Positions 33,883 through 42,811 of a stretch of 64,000 nucleotides of DNA are shown here, piece by piece (the first letter of the stretch is position 1; the number at the start of each line of letters is the position of its first letter). Source of the DNA: Gemmatimonadota bacterium (GTDB lineage: Bacteria; Gemmatimonadota; Gemmatimonadetes; Longimicrobiales; Gaopeijiaceae). The notes under the pieces are model-generated. The model was not told the origin of the DNA. It worked only from the letters and a program-made list of their open reading frames with translations, and did not search any database. Both the position numbers and the translations under genes were made by a program. Location of the stretch: the NCBI GenBank assembly GCA_028873845.1, contig JAPPNO010000035.1, positions 32,902 to 96,901 on the forward strand. The letters are read 5' to 3'.

Positions 33883-36882
33883 CTAGAAGACGACCTGCAT
33901 GGACAGGGTGTAGTAGGCCGGGGGCGGAACGTGCTCCGTCATGCTGCGGACGCGTGTGTTGTAGCCGACGTTGCCGCCGACCTCAGGGTCGAGGGTGCGC
34001 ATGAGCGGGTCCACCCAGCGGAAGAAGTTCCGCCCCGATACCGTGACGTTGGCTCGCGCGGCCCCCATCCGGTTGGCCCACGCGTCGGGCAGCGGCGCCT
34101 GCAGGCTCACTTCGCGGATCTTGAAGAAGTCGGCCGGCTGGATTGCGAAGTCCGACTGGTACCACTGCACGTTGCAGCGGGCCCTCTCCTCCGCCGTCAG
34201 GGCGTTGGGCCCCCGGGTCTCCTCCGTATTGTAGGCCTCGAAACACCCCGCCCACCTCACCGAGCGGCGGGTCGCCGCGGCCTGCGGGCCGTTGAACATG
34301 AAGGCGCCGCCCTGGTATTCGCTCCGAGCCGTCAGGGTGACTCCGTACGGAAGCCCGAAGGTGGTGCCGAAGCTGGCGATGGTGGTCGCCTGGTTGGGCC
34401 CGTGAATGCAGTCCTGCTCGATGATCGGATCCGCAAGCTCGTCCGGGTTCGTCACGCAATCGGAGCGGATCACCGGCGCCGGCTGTCCCTCGATGACCCA
34501 GCCGAAGCCCCCGATGCTGAACTCGGTCGCGCCTCCGAGGGTGTCGACGTTCGAACCATGCGCCGCCAGGCTGGCGGAAAGATCCCAGCTCCAGGTGTCG
34601 TTGCGCACGACGCTGACATTCAGCCCGACCTCGAGGCCGCGGTTGGTGAGCTGGCCGATGTTCGCCAGCTGCGAACCGATGAACCCCTGGGAGGGAATCT
34701 GGCGGACGCTGAAGAGAGCGTCCGAGGTCTTCTGATGGAATACGGTGACGTCCATCGCGATGCGATCGTCCAGGAACGACCCCTCGAATCCGGTCTCGAA
34801 TTCCGACGTGGTCTCCGGGCCGATGTCGGCGTTGCCCACGTTGCTGGGCAGGAATGCCGGCTCTCCGCCCCATCCCGCCGCGCTGAAGGTCCTGACGGCA
34901 TCGAAGGCGCCCGGGGCGCGGCCCGCCTGTCCCCATGCCATCCGCAGCTTCATCGTGCCCCAGCTCTCGGGCCAGAAGTCCTCATCCGACACGATGTACG
35001 CGCCCGAGGCCTGCGGGTACCACTTCACCCCGAAGTCGCTGCCGAAGGCCGAATTCCCGTCCACGCGGAAACCGACCGTGAGGAAATACCTGTTGGCCCT
35101 CTCGAAGACGTTCTGGGCGAAGAACCCGGCCGTGACGACCCGTGTGCGGTCCTCGAATCCCAGCGTGTTGCCCGCATTGTCGACATCCGGGTCACCGGGT
35201 CCGGGGAAGTTCTCGCCGTATGCGGTCGTGAGTTCGCGGCGCTCGGTAATGCTCTGCCCGCCGAACGAGAAGCGTGACCCGATGTTCGCGGGAAGTTCCA
35301 GGTCGAACGAGCCCACGTAGTCCACCGTGAGGGTGCTGAACTCGAACCGCGACGTGGAGAGGATCCCGCTCGGTGCCCGGATGAAGCCGAAGGGCCGCAG
35401 GTTGCGGTTGTCCTGCTGCGCCAGGTCGTAGCCCAGGCTGAGCTGGTTGGTGAAGCTGCCGAAGGGTGAGAAGGTCGCCGTGAGTCCCGTGATCAGGTGG
35501 TCGATCTGGGTGGTCAGCTCCTGGTCGAGGAAGGGGTTGATGGCGTTGAACGACTCGTCGTTGAGGTAGTTCCGGTCCCTGCGGAAGGTGTTGAGCGTCA
35601 TGCCGTGGGCGTTGTTGCCGCCGGCCGTGTGCGAGAGCTGGTCGTTCGTGTACGACGTGTTCCACTGGACGTCGAGATTGTCCAGGGGGGTGAAGCTGAA
35701 GTTGCCCCGCAGGATCACCTTCTTCTCGTTGTCGTTCTGCAGCACGCCGTCGTCGTTTTCGTAGGAACCCGACACGAAGTACCGCACGTCGCGGGCGCCG
35801 CCGCCCACGTTGACCGCGTATTTCTGCTGGTGCGCGCCGATGTCGCTGAAGAGCCCGCTGTCGCAGGGTTGCCCCTCGACCACGATGGGGTCTTCGCAGC
35901 TGGGCTTGTGGCCGCGCAGCCACGGGTTGATGAAGAGGAAGTCCGAGCGGCCGCCCGACAGCGAAGTAGGGTTCTCGGACGGCGGCCTGAGCGAGGGATC
36001 GGGACCGAAGGTGAGGTTGCGCGCGAAGCCCTGCTCCACCTGGCCCGTCCAGGTGGCCTCGCCGACGCTTCCCCGCCTGGTGAAGATCTGGATGACCCCC
36101 GCCGAGGCCTCGGTGCCGTAGAGGGTGGTCGCGGCGGCCCCCTTGATGACCTCGACCCTCTCGATGTCCTGCGGATTGATGTTGTTGAGGGGACTGGAGA
36201 TGTCGTTGTTGCTGCGTCCCGAATACCCGACCGGGGGCACGTTCTTTCCGAATCCCTCGCTGCGGACCCGCACCCCGTCGATGTAGATCAGCGGCTGGTT
36301 GGACTGCGTCATGGAGACGTTGCCGCGCAGGCGGATCATGGCGCCGCCGCCGGAGCTCGCCGAACTCTGCGTGATCGACATGCCGGGTACCCGGGCCTGA
36401 AGCAGGGCGTCGACGTTGACGGGCGGGCCCACGACATCCCTGGCCACGTCCAGCTGCGTGACCGCGTTGCCGACCTCGCGCCTTCGCGCCGCGCCCGCCG
36501 TGCCCGTGATGACGATTTCGTCGAGGCCGAGCGCCTGGGCGGCCATGGCGAAGTCGTGCTCGGTCGAGCGGCCGGGCACCACCGTGATCTGCGCTTCCAG
36601 GGCCGCGTACCCGATTCGCGAAGCGCGTACGGTGTATTCCCCCGCGGGTACGTTGAGGATGACGAAGCGGCCGTTGTCCCTCGAGAGCGTTCCCAGGCTG
36701 GTCCCGGCCAGGACGATCTGCACCGAGCCCACCGGCCGCTGGCTCGCCGCATCGATGATCGTCCCGGTGATGGCCCCATCCTGCGCCGCGGCCTCTCCGG
36801 GCAGCGCCAGCGCCGCGGCCAGAACGGCGGCGGCCACCCGGACCCCGATGGCACGGCCGGCTGCGAATGGACGAATGGTCAT
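33883..36882 (-). CDS. SusC/RagA-like TonB-dependent outer-membrane transporter
   Basis: A 999-aa barrel transporter. The signal peptide (about 12-33, ending GEAAAQ) is followed by a carboxypeptidase-regulatory-like domain (TGTIIDAASQRPVGSVQIVL, residues 38-115), a segment DEIVITGTAG resembling a TonB-interaction region, then the plug (DALLQARVPGMSI, LYGTEASAGVIQIFTRRGS) and the barrel. The ATG at 36882 has GAGGAG 8 nt upstream, a good ribosome site. It lies between the PKD-like lipoprotein gene and susD. It takes up a ligand bound by SusD using TonB energy. Confidence 0.93.
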   Translation of the reverse strand: MTIRPFAAGRAIGVRVAAAVLAAALALPGEAAAQDGAITGTIIDAASQRPVGSVQIVLAGTSLGTLSRDNGRFVILNVPAGEYTVRASRIGYAALEAQITVVPGRSTEHDFAMAAQALGLDEIVITGTAGAARRREVGNAVTQLDVARDVVGPPVNVDALLQARVPGMSITQSSASSGGGAMIRLRGNVSMTQSNQPLIYIDGVRVRSEGFGKNVPPVGYSGRSNNDISSPLNNINPQDIERVEVIKGAAATTLYGTEASAGVIQIFTRRGSVGEATWTGQVEQGFARNLTFGPDPSLRPPSENPTSLSGGRSDFLFINPWLRGHKPSCEDPIVVEGQPCDSGLFSDIGAHQQKYAVNVGGGARDVRYFVSGSYENDDGVLQNDNEKKVILRGNFSFTPLDNLDVQWNTSYTNDQLSHTAGGNNAHGMTLNTFRRDRNYLNDESFNAINPFLDQELTTQIDHLITGLTATFSPFGSFTNQLSLGYDLAQQDNRNLRPFGFIRAPSGILSTSRFEFSTLTVDYVGSFDLELPANIGSRFSFGGQSITERRELTTAYGENFPGPGDPDVDNAGNTLGFEDRTRVVTAGFFAQNVFERANRYFLTVGFRVDGNSAFGSDFGVKWYPQASGAYIVSDEDFWPESWGTMKLRMAWGQAGRAPGAFDAVRTFSAAGWGGEPAFLPSNVGNADIGPETTSEFETGFEGSFLDDRIAMDVTVFHQKTSDALFSVRQIPSQGFIGSQLANIGQLTNRGLEVGLNVSVVRNDTWSWDLSASLAAHGSNVDTLGGATEFSIGGFGWVIEGQPAPVIRSDCVTNPDELADPIIEQDCIHGPNQATTIASFGTTFGLPYGVTLTARSEYQGGAFMFNGPQAAATRRSVRWAGCFEAYNTEETRGPNALTAEERARCNVQWYQSDFAIQPADFFKIREVSLQAPLPDAWANRMGAARANVTVSGRNFFRWVDPLMRTLDPEVGGNVGYNTRVRSMTEHVPPPAYYTLSMQVVF

Positions 36883-36999
36883 ATGGCAACTCCTCGGCCA
36901 CTGGTTGTGCGCGGGGGCTCGCACCGGGTATTTCCCGGCCGGCCGCCCCGCAGGCATTCCCCTGACTGAACTGCACGCCTCGTCTCCAAGTCCCGCTCC

Positions 37000-37344
37000 T
37001 TACGGCAGTATGTCAATTTCGATCCGCGCCTCGGCAACCCCGTCAACGACATCCTCGGCCCTCCCCGCGACCGTGAACGTTCCGGCCTCCGCATAGGTGT
37101 GACGAACAGACCCCGACGCAGTCTGCGCCCCTCTCGCGCGCACGGAATCCGCCGCCCCATCCCCCCATTCGAAGATAACCCCGACCAGCTGTCGTCCGGT
37201 CACCTCGTAGTGAACCGAAAGCTCCTGGTTCACCCGCCCGCCGCCGGGTCCGGTGAGCTCGATCGACAGAGGCGTGCCGACTTCCTCCTCGGTCCAACAC
37301 GCGGTTACTGCGAGGCCGAGAAGCACCGCGCTGCTCAACCGCAA
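37000..37344 (-). CDS. Small PKD-like lipoprotein heading the SusCD operon
   Basis: A 114-aa lipoprotein. Starting at the TTG at 37344 gives a short signal with the lipobox LAVTAC (Cys 16). The mature part is one PKD/Ig-like domain: FEWGDG near the middle and HTYAEAGTFTVAGRA near the end are the hallmark segments. Such domains usually bind sugars or proteins at the surface. The palindromic motif copy B ends 9 nt upstream of the TTG, which would put the -10 (TATACA on this strand) almost at the start, giving a leaderless transcript. It is followed by SusC after 117 nt. Confidence 0.68.
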   Translation of the reverse strand: MRLSSAVLLGLAVTACWTEEEVGTPLSIELTGPGGGRVNQELSVHYEVTGRQLVGVIFEWGDGAADSVRARGAQTASGSVRHTYAEAGTFTVAGRAEDVVDGVAEARIEIDILP

Positions 37345-37352
37345 CGCGGTAC

Positions 37353-37394
37353 AATGTATACTACAGATTACATAATGTAATGTTGATATTACAT
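37353..37394. promoter_or_regulatory. 42-nt AT-rich palindromic motif, copy B
   Basis: It contains a perfect palindrome ATTACAT-A-ATGTAAT (37367-37381), followed by a second perfect inverted repeat using the same half-site, ATGTAAT-GTTGAT-ATTACAT (37375-37394), and ATGTATAC at one end. It lies just upstream of the SusCD operon (minus strand). The double repeat suggests two dimers of one regulator. The only other copy seen is at 24892. Confidence 0.62.
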
Positions 37395-37479
37395 TTTGGA
37401 CCGGTAAGCGCCATGATCCATGGCCAGCCGATCGTCGGCCGATGCACTTGAGCGTGTTCGCCACGGGCTTTCCCGGGTG

Positions 37480-38019
37480 CTAGCGCAGGACGAAACCGAG
37501 GCGGATGACCACCGCCCCATCCTCGCTCGGCGGGTCCGGGCGATTGGTGCCTCCTCTGCGCGCTCTCCCGACCTGGTCCCAGACGACCGCGCCCACCACC
37601 ACCCCCGCAATCCCCACCAGCGCATAGGTCCGCCCTCGCGCCAGCGAGCGCAACTCCACGTCGGCCAGTCCGGGGGCCGGGATCCGGAGCCGCTGACTGT
37701 ACGAGTCCACGCGGATCCCTTCGGCCACGGTCATCACCGGAACCTCGAGCAGCACACCCCCGGTATCGGCTTCGACGACCGTTCCCTCGACGGTGCGCTC
37801 ACCCGGAGGAAGGAACTCCTCGAACTCCCGGAGCTGGTCCTGAGCAAGCAGCGTGCGCACGCGGTCGCCGGCGTTCAGCTCGGCCAGGCTGCTGGGCGCA
37901 TAGTGGTGGCAGGCTCCGGCCAGGAGCGGGAAGAGGACGGCAGCGAGGAGCCCGCGGGCAAATCCGCGAATGCCGTGGGGGCTGTGTCCACGGGCTCCCG
38001 AGGTACGGATCCGGGTCAT
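37480..38019 (-). CDS. Predicted lipoprotein with one C-terminal hydrophobic segment
   Basis: A 179-aa protein. The signal segment GLLAAVLFPLLAGAC has a lipobox Cys at 37. The mature part starts HHYAPSSLAELNAGDRVR, then a beta-rich stretch (VEGTVVEADTGGVLLEVPV) and a single hydrophobic run (TYALVGIAGVVVGAVVW). The text resembles small Gemmatimonadota-type lipoproteins that handle an SH3-like beta domain, but no function is known to me. The ATG at 38019 is used; the frame is open upstream without similarity. Confidence 0.6.
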   Translation of the reverse strand: MTRIRTSGARGHSPHGIRGFARGLLAAVLFPLLAGACHHYAPSSLAELNAGDRVRTLLAQDQLREFEEFLPPGERTVEGTVVEADTGGVLLEVPVMTVAEGIRVDSYSQRLRIPAPGLADVELRSLARGRTYALVGIAGVVVGAVVWDQVGRARRGGTNRPDPPSEDGAVVIRLGFVLR

Positions 38020-38161
38020 CACGGTCTGTAACCTAGCAAACCGGGGTTGAAACCGCCCGGCCACCGGGAGCAGGGGGGCGCCGGGCCGCGAGGCGGCATG
38101 AAGCGCGAGGTGGCGGCCACGGCGGAAATCCGCGGCCCAATCCGTTAGACTGAACCTCGAC

Positions 38162-39334
38162 ATGAACGACCGCGACCCAAACGGCAAACCGGGGCTGCTC
38201 GCCTTCGTGATGGGGGGCGGCGGCGCGCGCTCGGCCTACCAGGCGGGGGTGTTGCGGTACCTGTCGCGCCGCTTTCCGGATCTCGAGATCCCGATCATTA
38301 CCGGGGTCAGCGCGGGTGCCATCAATGCAGCCCACCTGGCCGCGCACCACGGCACCTTCCGGCAGGCCGCCGATGAGCTGACCCAGCTCTGGGCCGAGCT
38401 GACGGTCGACAAGGTCTTCCGCACCGACCTCGGGTCGCTTCGCAAGCACCTGTTCCGCTGGAGCCGGCAACTGCTTTCCGGAGGGAAGGGCGGCCGTCTC
38501 AAGGTCCGTGGTCTCCTCGACACGCAGCCGCTCCGCGAATACCTCACCGAAGCGATGCATGCGGTGGACGGCGAGCTGACGGGGATTCACTACAACCTGG
38601 CCACGGGCAGGCTCAGGGCCGCCGCACTGAGCACGACGAACTACTCGACCGGGCAGTCCATCCTCTGGGTGCAGGGCCACGATGTCGAGGAGTGGGAGCG
38701 TCCCAACCGGCGGTCCCGGCTCACCACGCTCTCGGTGGACCACGTCATGGCCTCGGCGGCGCTCCCGATCGTCTTTCCGGCGGTGCCGATCGGCGGGCAC
38801 TGGTACGGCGACGGCGGTATTCGGCTCACGGCGCCGCTGTCGCCGGCGCTGCACCTGGGCGCCGACCGCATCCTGGCCATCAGCACCCGCAGGGCGCGTT
38901 CCCACCGCGAGGCGGATCTGCCTACGGTGACCGGCTATCCGCCGCCGGTCCAAGTCGCGGGCGTACTGCTGAACGCGATCTTTCTCGACCTGCTGGACGA
39001 GGACTCACTGCGGCTTTCCCGCGTCAACGAGCTCCTGGAGGGGCTGGAATCCGAAGAGCGCCGGGGGATGCGGCCCATCCGGCTCCTGACGCTGCGGCCG
39101 TCGGTGGACCTGGGGCGGCTGGCCGGCAAGTTCGAGCCGCAGCTGCCCAGGGCGATCCGCTACATGACCCGGGGACTCGGTACAAGGCACACGGAAACGC
39201 CGGACTTCCTCAGCCTGATCATGTTCCAACCGGACTATCTGAGCGAACTTATGAGGGTGGGTGAGGCCGACGCCGAGGCCCGGGAGAGGGATCTCGCGGA
39301 GCTGCTGGAGCCCGGCGGTGCGCCCGCACGGTAG
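38162..39334 (+). CDS. Patatin-like phospholipase
   Basis: A 390-aa serine hydrolase. The oxyanion motif GGGGARSAYQAGVL is at 18-31, the nucleophile elbow GVSAG near 47-51, and the dyad aspartate in YGDGGIRLTAPLSP near 218-221. All three parts of the Ser-Asp dyad enzyme are present. It would cleave acyl chains from phospholipids at the membrane. No signal peptide, so it is probably cytoplasmic. The acyl-CoA dehydrogenase that follows on the same strand fits a role in fatty-acid turnover. Confidence 0.9.
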   Translation: MNDRDPNGKPGLLAFVMGGGGARSAYQAGVLRYLSRRFPDLEIPIITGVSAGAINAAHLAAHHGTFRQAADELTQLWAELTVDKVFRTDLGSLRKHLFRWSRQLLSGGKGGRLKVRGLLDTQPLREYLTEAMHAVDGELTGIHYNLATGRLRAAALSTTNYSTGQSILWVQGHDVEEWERPNRRSRLTTLSVDHVMASAALPIVFPAVPIGGHWYGDGGIRLTAPLSPALHLGADRILAISTRRARSHREADLPTVTGYPPPVQVAGVLLNAIFLDLLDEDSLRLSRVNELLEGLESEERRGMRPIRLLTLRPSVDLGRLAGKFEPQLPRAIRYMTRGLGTRHTETPDFLSLIMFQPDYLSELMRVGEADAEARERDLAELLEPGGAPAR

Positions 39335-39355
39335 AGGAAGCAGGCCCAAAACCCG

Positions 39356-39363
39356 TATCTTTC
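39356..39363 (+). promoter_or_regulatory. TAnnTTTC promoter-like box
   Basis: TATCTTTC lies 77 nt before the GTG of the acyl-CoA dehydrogenase gene. Motif match only. Confidence 0.3.
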
Positions 39364-39440
39364 CGGCCCGGCGGGGTTCGGGCGCGCGGCGGAGGCAGGT
39401 CCCGGGGGATTGAATTGAACAGGAAACCGAGGAGGGCACC

Positions 39441-41390
39441 GTGAAGACGAGCGCCACTGACAACCACGGCAGGATGAGTGACGCCCGGGAGTCACGGGAA
39501 GTCGCCGAAGGGGCGCGGCAGGACAGGTGGGAAAAGCGCAGCTTCATGAAGGAGCTCTTCGGCGGCCGCCTGTCGCTGGACCTCGTGCATCCGCATCCGG
39601 CCCAGGACCCCGGGGAGGCCGCCAGGGCCGCCCCGTTCCTCGAGAGCATTCGCCGCTTTGCGGAGGAGCATGTGGACGGCGACGCCTTCGACCGCGACGG
39701 ATGGGTTCCCGACTCCGTGCTGCGGGGCCTGGCCGAGCTGGGCGCCTTCGGGATCAAGATCCCGCGGGAATACGGAGGCCTGGGACTGTCGCAGACATCC
39801 TACAACCGGGCTCTCGCGCTCGTCGCCAGCCGATGCGCCTCCACGGCGGCGTTCCTCTCCGCGCACCAGTCCATCGGGGTCCCCACGCCGCTGGTCCTCT
39901 TCGGTACCGAGGAGCAGAAGCGCAAGTACCTTCCCCGCCTTGCCGGGGGCGAGCTGTCGGCCTTCGCCCTGACCGAACCGGATGTGGGGTCCGACCCGGC
40001 CAACATGTCCACCTTCGCCGAGCTGTCGCCGGACGGAACGCACTACATCCTCAACGGAGAGAAGTTGTGGACCACGAACGGCCCCCGCTCCGACCTGCTG
40101 GTGGTCATGGCGCGGACCGCGCCGCGCGAGGGCGTGAGGGGGAAGCGTCCGATCAGCGCCTTCATCGTCGAGACGGCGTGGCCGGGGGTTGAGATGGGAC
40201 ACATCTGCCGGTTCATGGGACTGAACGGCATCTCCAACGGTGTGCTCCATTTCCGCGAAGTGAAGGTCCCGCGCGAGAACCTGCTGTGGGGCGAGGGACT
40301 GGGGCTGAAGCTGGCGCTCATCACGCTCAACACGGGCCGCCTGGCGCTTCCGGCCTTCTGTGCCGCCGCGGGCAAGGGGCTGGTGCACGCCTGCCGCAAG
40401 TGGGCACGGGAACGCGTCCAGTGGGGTGCGCCGATCGGGAAGCACGACGCCGTCGCCCAGATGCTGGGACGAATGGCGGCGGAAACCTATGCGATGGAAG
40501 CCGCCGTGGAGCTGGCCGCCGCCATGTCGGGCCTCGGCACGCTGGACATTCGGCTCGAAGCGGCCACCGCCAAGCTGTGGCACAGCGAGAAGGCCTGGGA
40601 CCTCGTCAACGATGCGGTGCAGATCCGGGGAGGGCGCGGCTACGAGACCGCCGACTCCCTGAGGCAGCGCGGCGAGGATCCGTTCCCCGTCGAACGGGCG
40701 CTCAGGGACTCGCGCATCAACCTCATCTTCGAGGGATCGAGCGAGATCATGCGCCTCTTCATCGCCCGCGAGGCGGTGGATGAGCACCTGACCGTGGCCG
40801 GCGCGGCCATCGATCCGCGCCTGCCGGTCACCACTCGCGCGGCAGCCTTCCTCAAGGCCGGACTGCACTACGCGTTCTGGTATCCGCGCAGGTGGCTGGG
40901 ATGGGGACGCTGGCCCCGTTACGGCTCCTTCGGCCCCCTGGCCGGACATGTGCGCTTTGCCAACCGCAACTCACGGAAACTCGCCCGCACCCTCTTCCAC
41001 GCGATGGTCCGCTTCGGGCCCAGGCTCGAACAGCGGCAGGCGGTGCTGGGCAGGCTCGTGGACATCGGCGGCGACCTGTTCGTCATGACGGCCGCTTGCG
41101 TGCGCGCCGCCAAACTCGTCCGCGAGGAACCCGGCGACCGGACCCCCGAGGAACTCGCCGACGCGGCCTGCAGGCTGGCACGCCGGCGCATCCGGGCCAA
41201 CTTCCGCGCCGTCTTCCGCAACGACGACACCGATCTGTACAAGGTGGCCCGCGGCGCCATGGCCGACCGCTATGCGTGGCTGGAGGCGGGGATCGTGGTC
41301 GAGCCCGCCGGGACCCCGCCGGCAGCCCCGCCCACCCCACCCCGGCCCCAGACGGAGCCTCACCGGGTCGCCGAGCCCGTACCCGGCTGA
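39441..41390 (+). CDS. Acyl-CoA dehydrogenase with long C-terminal extension
   Basis: A 649-aa flavoprotein that oxidises acyl-CoA to enoyl-CoA. FAD-binding segments FALTEPDVGSDPANM and WTTNGPRSDLL and the catalytic-glutamate region IFEGSSEIMRLFIAREA are clear. The core ends near residue 450; about 190 further residues form a helical extension, as in the long VLCAD/FadE-like forms and not the 380-residue short-chain forms. The GTG at 39441 is used. It lies 106 nt after the patatin gene and may form a lipid-degradation unit with it. Confidence 0.9.
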   Translation: MKTSATDNHGRMSDARESREVAEGARQDRWEKRSFMKELFGGRLSLDLVHPHPAQDPGEAARAAPFLESIRRFAEEHVDGDAFDRDGWVPDSVLRGLAELGAFGIKIPREYGGLGLSQTSYNRALALVASRCASTAAFLSAHQSIGVPTPLVLFGTEEQKRKYLPRLAGGELSAFALTEPDVGSDPANMSTFAELSPDGTHYILNGEKLWTTNGPRSDLLVVMARTAPREGVRGKRPISAFIVETAWPGVEMGHICRFMGLNGISNGVLHFREVKVPRENLLWGEGLGLKLALITLNTGRLALPAFCAAAGKGLVHACRKWARERVQWGAPIGKHDAVAQMLGRMAAETYAMEAAVELAAAMSGLGTLDIRLEAATAKLWHSEKAWDLVNDAVQIRGGRGYETADSLRQRGEDPFPVERALRDSRINLIFEGSSEIMRLFIAREAVDEHLTVAGAAIDPRLPVTTRAAAFLKAGLHYAFWYPRRWLGWGRWPRYGSFGPLAGHVRFANRNSRKLARTLFHAMVRFGPRLEQRQAVLGRLVDIGGDLFVMTAACVRAAKLVREEPGDRTPEELADAACRLARRRIRANFRAVFRNDDTDLYKVARGAMADRYAWLEAGIVVEPAGTPPAAPPTPPRPQTEPHRVAEPVPG

Positions 41391-41407
41391 GGGCGCGCGC
41401 ATTGCCC

Positions 41408-42289
41408 ATGGCACGTCCACTGCTCCTCTTCGTCCTCCTGTGGACACTCGGGCTGCTCCTCCTGGGCAGCATCGTTCACGCCGTAGGAGCCAGCCTCGCC
41501 TGTCCCGACTGGCCCACCTGCTTCGGCACGATGCTCCCCGAGATGACCGGTGGCGTTTTCTGGGAACACCTCCACCGCCTCTGGGCCGGCGCATTGCTGG
41601 TCGTTTTCCCCGTGGCGGTGATTCTCACGCGCCGCGCGTATCCGGATCGGGTGATGCTCTTCCGTCTCGGCCTGGCCGGAATCGGGCTGCTCCTCGTCCA
41701 GTCGGTCCTGGGCGGCCTCACGGTGATCTTCCAGCTGCCCGATGCCATCTCCACCTCCCACCTGGCGCTGGCCTTCCTGTTCCTGGCGCTGGCCACGGTG
41801 ATCCTGGTCCGGACCGGACCCGAAACCGACGACTACCGCGACGCCGGCTCCGGGAGGCGTTTGGTTCGGCGTGCCGGGCTCGTGGTGGCCGGCATCGTGT
41901 TCGTCCAGTCGGTCGTCGGGGCGCTGGTTCGCCACACCGACGCCGGGATGGCATGCCCGGACGTGCCGCTGTGCCTCGGCCGGGTCATCCCGCCACTCGA
42001 GTACCCGGCGGTGCAGCTCCATTTTCTGCACCGCGTTCTCGGAATCGTCGCGGCGGCGGTGACGCTCCGCTACGCCTGGCTCGTGGTGGCACGTACCCGG
42101 GTGCCCTTCGCGAGAAGGACGGCGACGGCGCTGGCGGCGGGGGTGGTCTTGCAGGTTCTCCTGGGGTTCGCTTCGGTGGCGGGCCGGCTTGCACCCCCCT
42201 ACGTGTCCACGCACACGCTCCTCGCCGCCATGCTCCTCTCGCTTGGAGTGGCCATGGCCGCCCACGCCTGGCCGTCCGCACCCCGATGA
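41408..42289 (+). CDS. ctaA: Heme A synthase, COX15/CtaA family
   Basis: A 293-aa membrane protein with eight predicted helices in two similar halves. The repeated heme-ligand segments are visible: GSIVHAVGASLACPDWPTCFG and FWEHLHRLWAG in the first half, GALVRHTDAGMACPDVPLC and QLHFLHRVLGI in the second. It oxidises the C8 methyl of heme O to make heme A for cytochrome oxidase. It overlaps the DUF420 gene by ATGA, a common pairing in oxidase assembly clusters. No oxidase subunit genes are in the window. Confidence 0.9.
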   Translation: MARPLLLFVLLWTLGLLLLGSIVHAVGASLACPDWPTCFGTMLPEMTGGVFWEHLHRLWAGALLVVFPVAVILTRRAYPDRVMLFRLGLAGIGLLLVQSVLGGLTVIFQLPDAISTSHLALAFLFLALATVILVRTGPETDDYRDAGSGRRLVRRAGLVVAGIVFVQSVVGALVRHTDAGMACPDVPLCLGRVIPPLEYPAVQLHFLHRVLGIVAAAVTLRYAWLVVARTRVPFARRTATALAAGVVLQVLLGFASVAGRLAPPYVSTHTLLAAMLLSLGVAMAAHAWPSAPR

Positions 42290-42717
42290 CCGCGGAGACA
42301 GCCGGCCAGGCACTGGCAGCGGTCAACGCGGCGCTCAACCTGACCTGCACCGTGCTGCTCCTTGCCGGTTTCCGCCTGATTCGGCGCGGGGAAGTCAGAA
42401 AACACCGCCGCTGCATGGTCGGCGCCGTGACGGCTTCCGCCCTCTTCCTCGTCCTGTACCTGGTGCGGTTTTCGCTGACCGGAACGCACACCTTCGAGGG
42501 GCCCGCGACGGTGCGGCGCATCTACCTGGTGATCCTGTTCAGCCACATGGTCCTGGCCGCGGCGGTCGTGCCGCTGGTCCTCCGGCTTCTCCACCTCCTG
42601 AGGCACCGCAGGTTCAAGGCGCACGGACGGCTGGCACGGTGGACCCTCCCGGTGTGGCTCTATGTCTCCGTTACCGGGCTCTTCGTCTACTACATGCTCT
42701 ACCACGCGTACGGTTAG
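42286..42717 (+). CDS. DUF420 membrane protein (CtaM/YozB-like)
   Basis: A 143-aa protein with four predicted helices. Family-typical histidines occur in VRKHRRCM, FSHMVLAAAV, HRRFKAHGRLARW and YHAYG. Relatives act in cytochrome aa3/caa3 maturation. The start overlaps the stop of ctaA (ATGA), supporting a joint role. Confidence 0.85.
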   Translation: MTAETAGQALAAVNAALNLTCTVLLLAGFRLIRRGEVRKHRRCMVGAVTASALFLVLYLVRFSLTGTHTFEGPATVRRIYLVILFSHMVLAAAVVPLVLRLLHLLRHRRFKAHGRLARWTLPVWLYVSVTGLFVYYMLYHAYG

Positions 42718-42811
42718 CGCTGGCAGTCGGACGACAGGGGGATTCCGGTTCTCGGGACGCGTGTCCGCGGTCACAGCCGCCGGTGAGTCCGCCGGCCGGC
42801 TGCCGGCCCGG

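Noticed and set aside
24892-37394. The two 42-nt motifs as ends of a transposon or a MITE
   Set aside because: Both are near start codons, they are not oriented as terminal inverted repeats of a common segment, and there is no transposase or target duplication.
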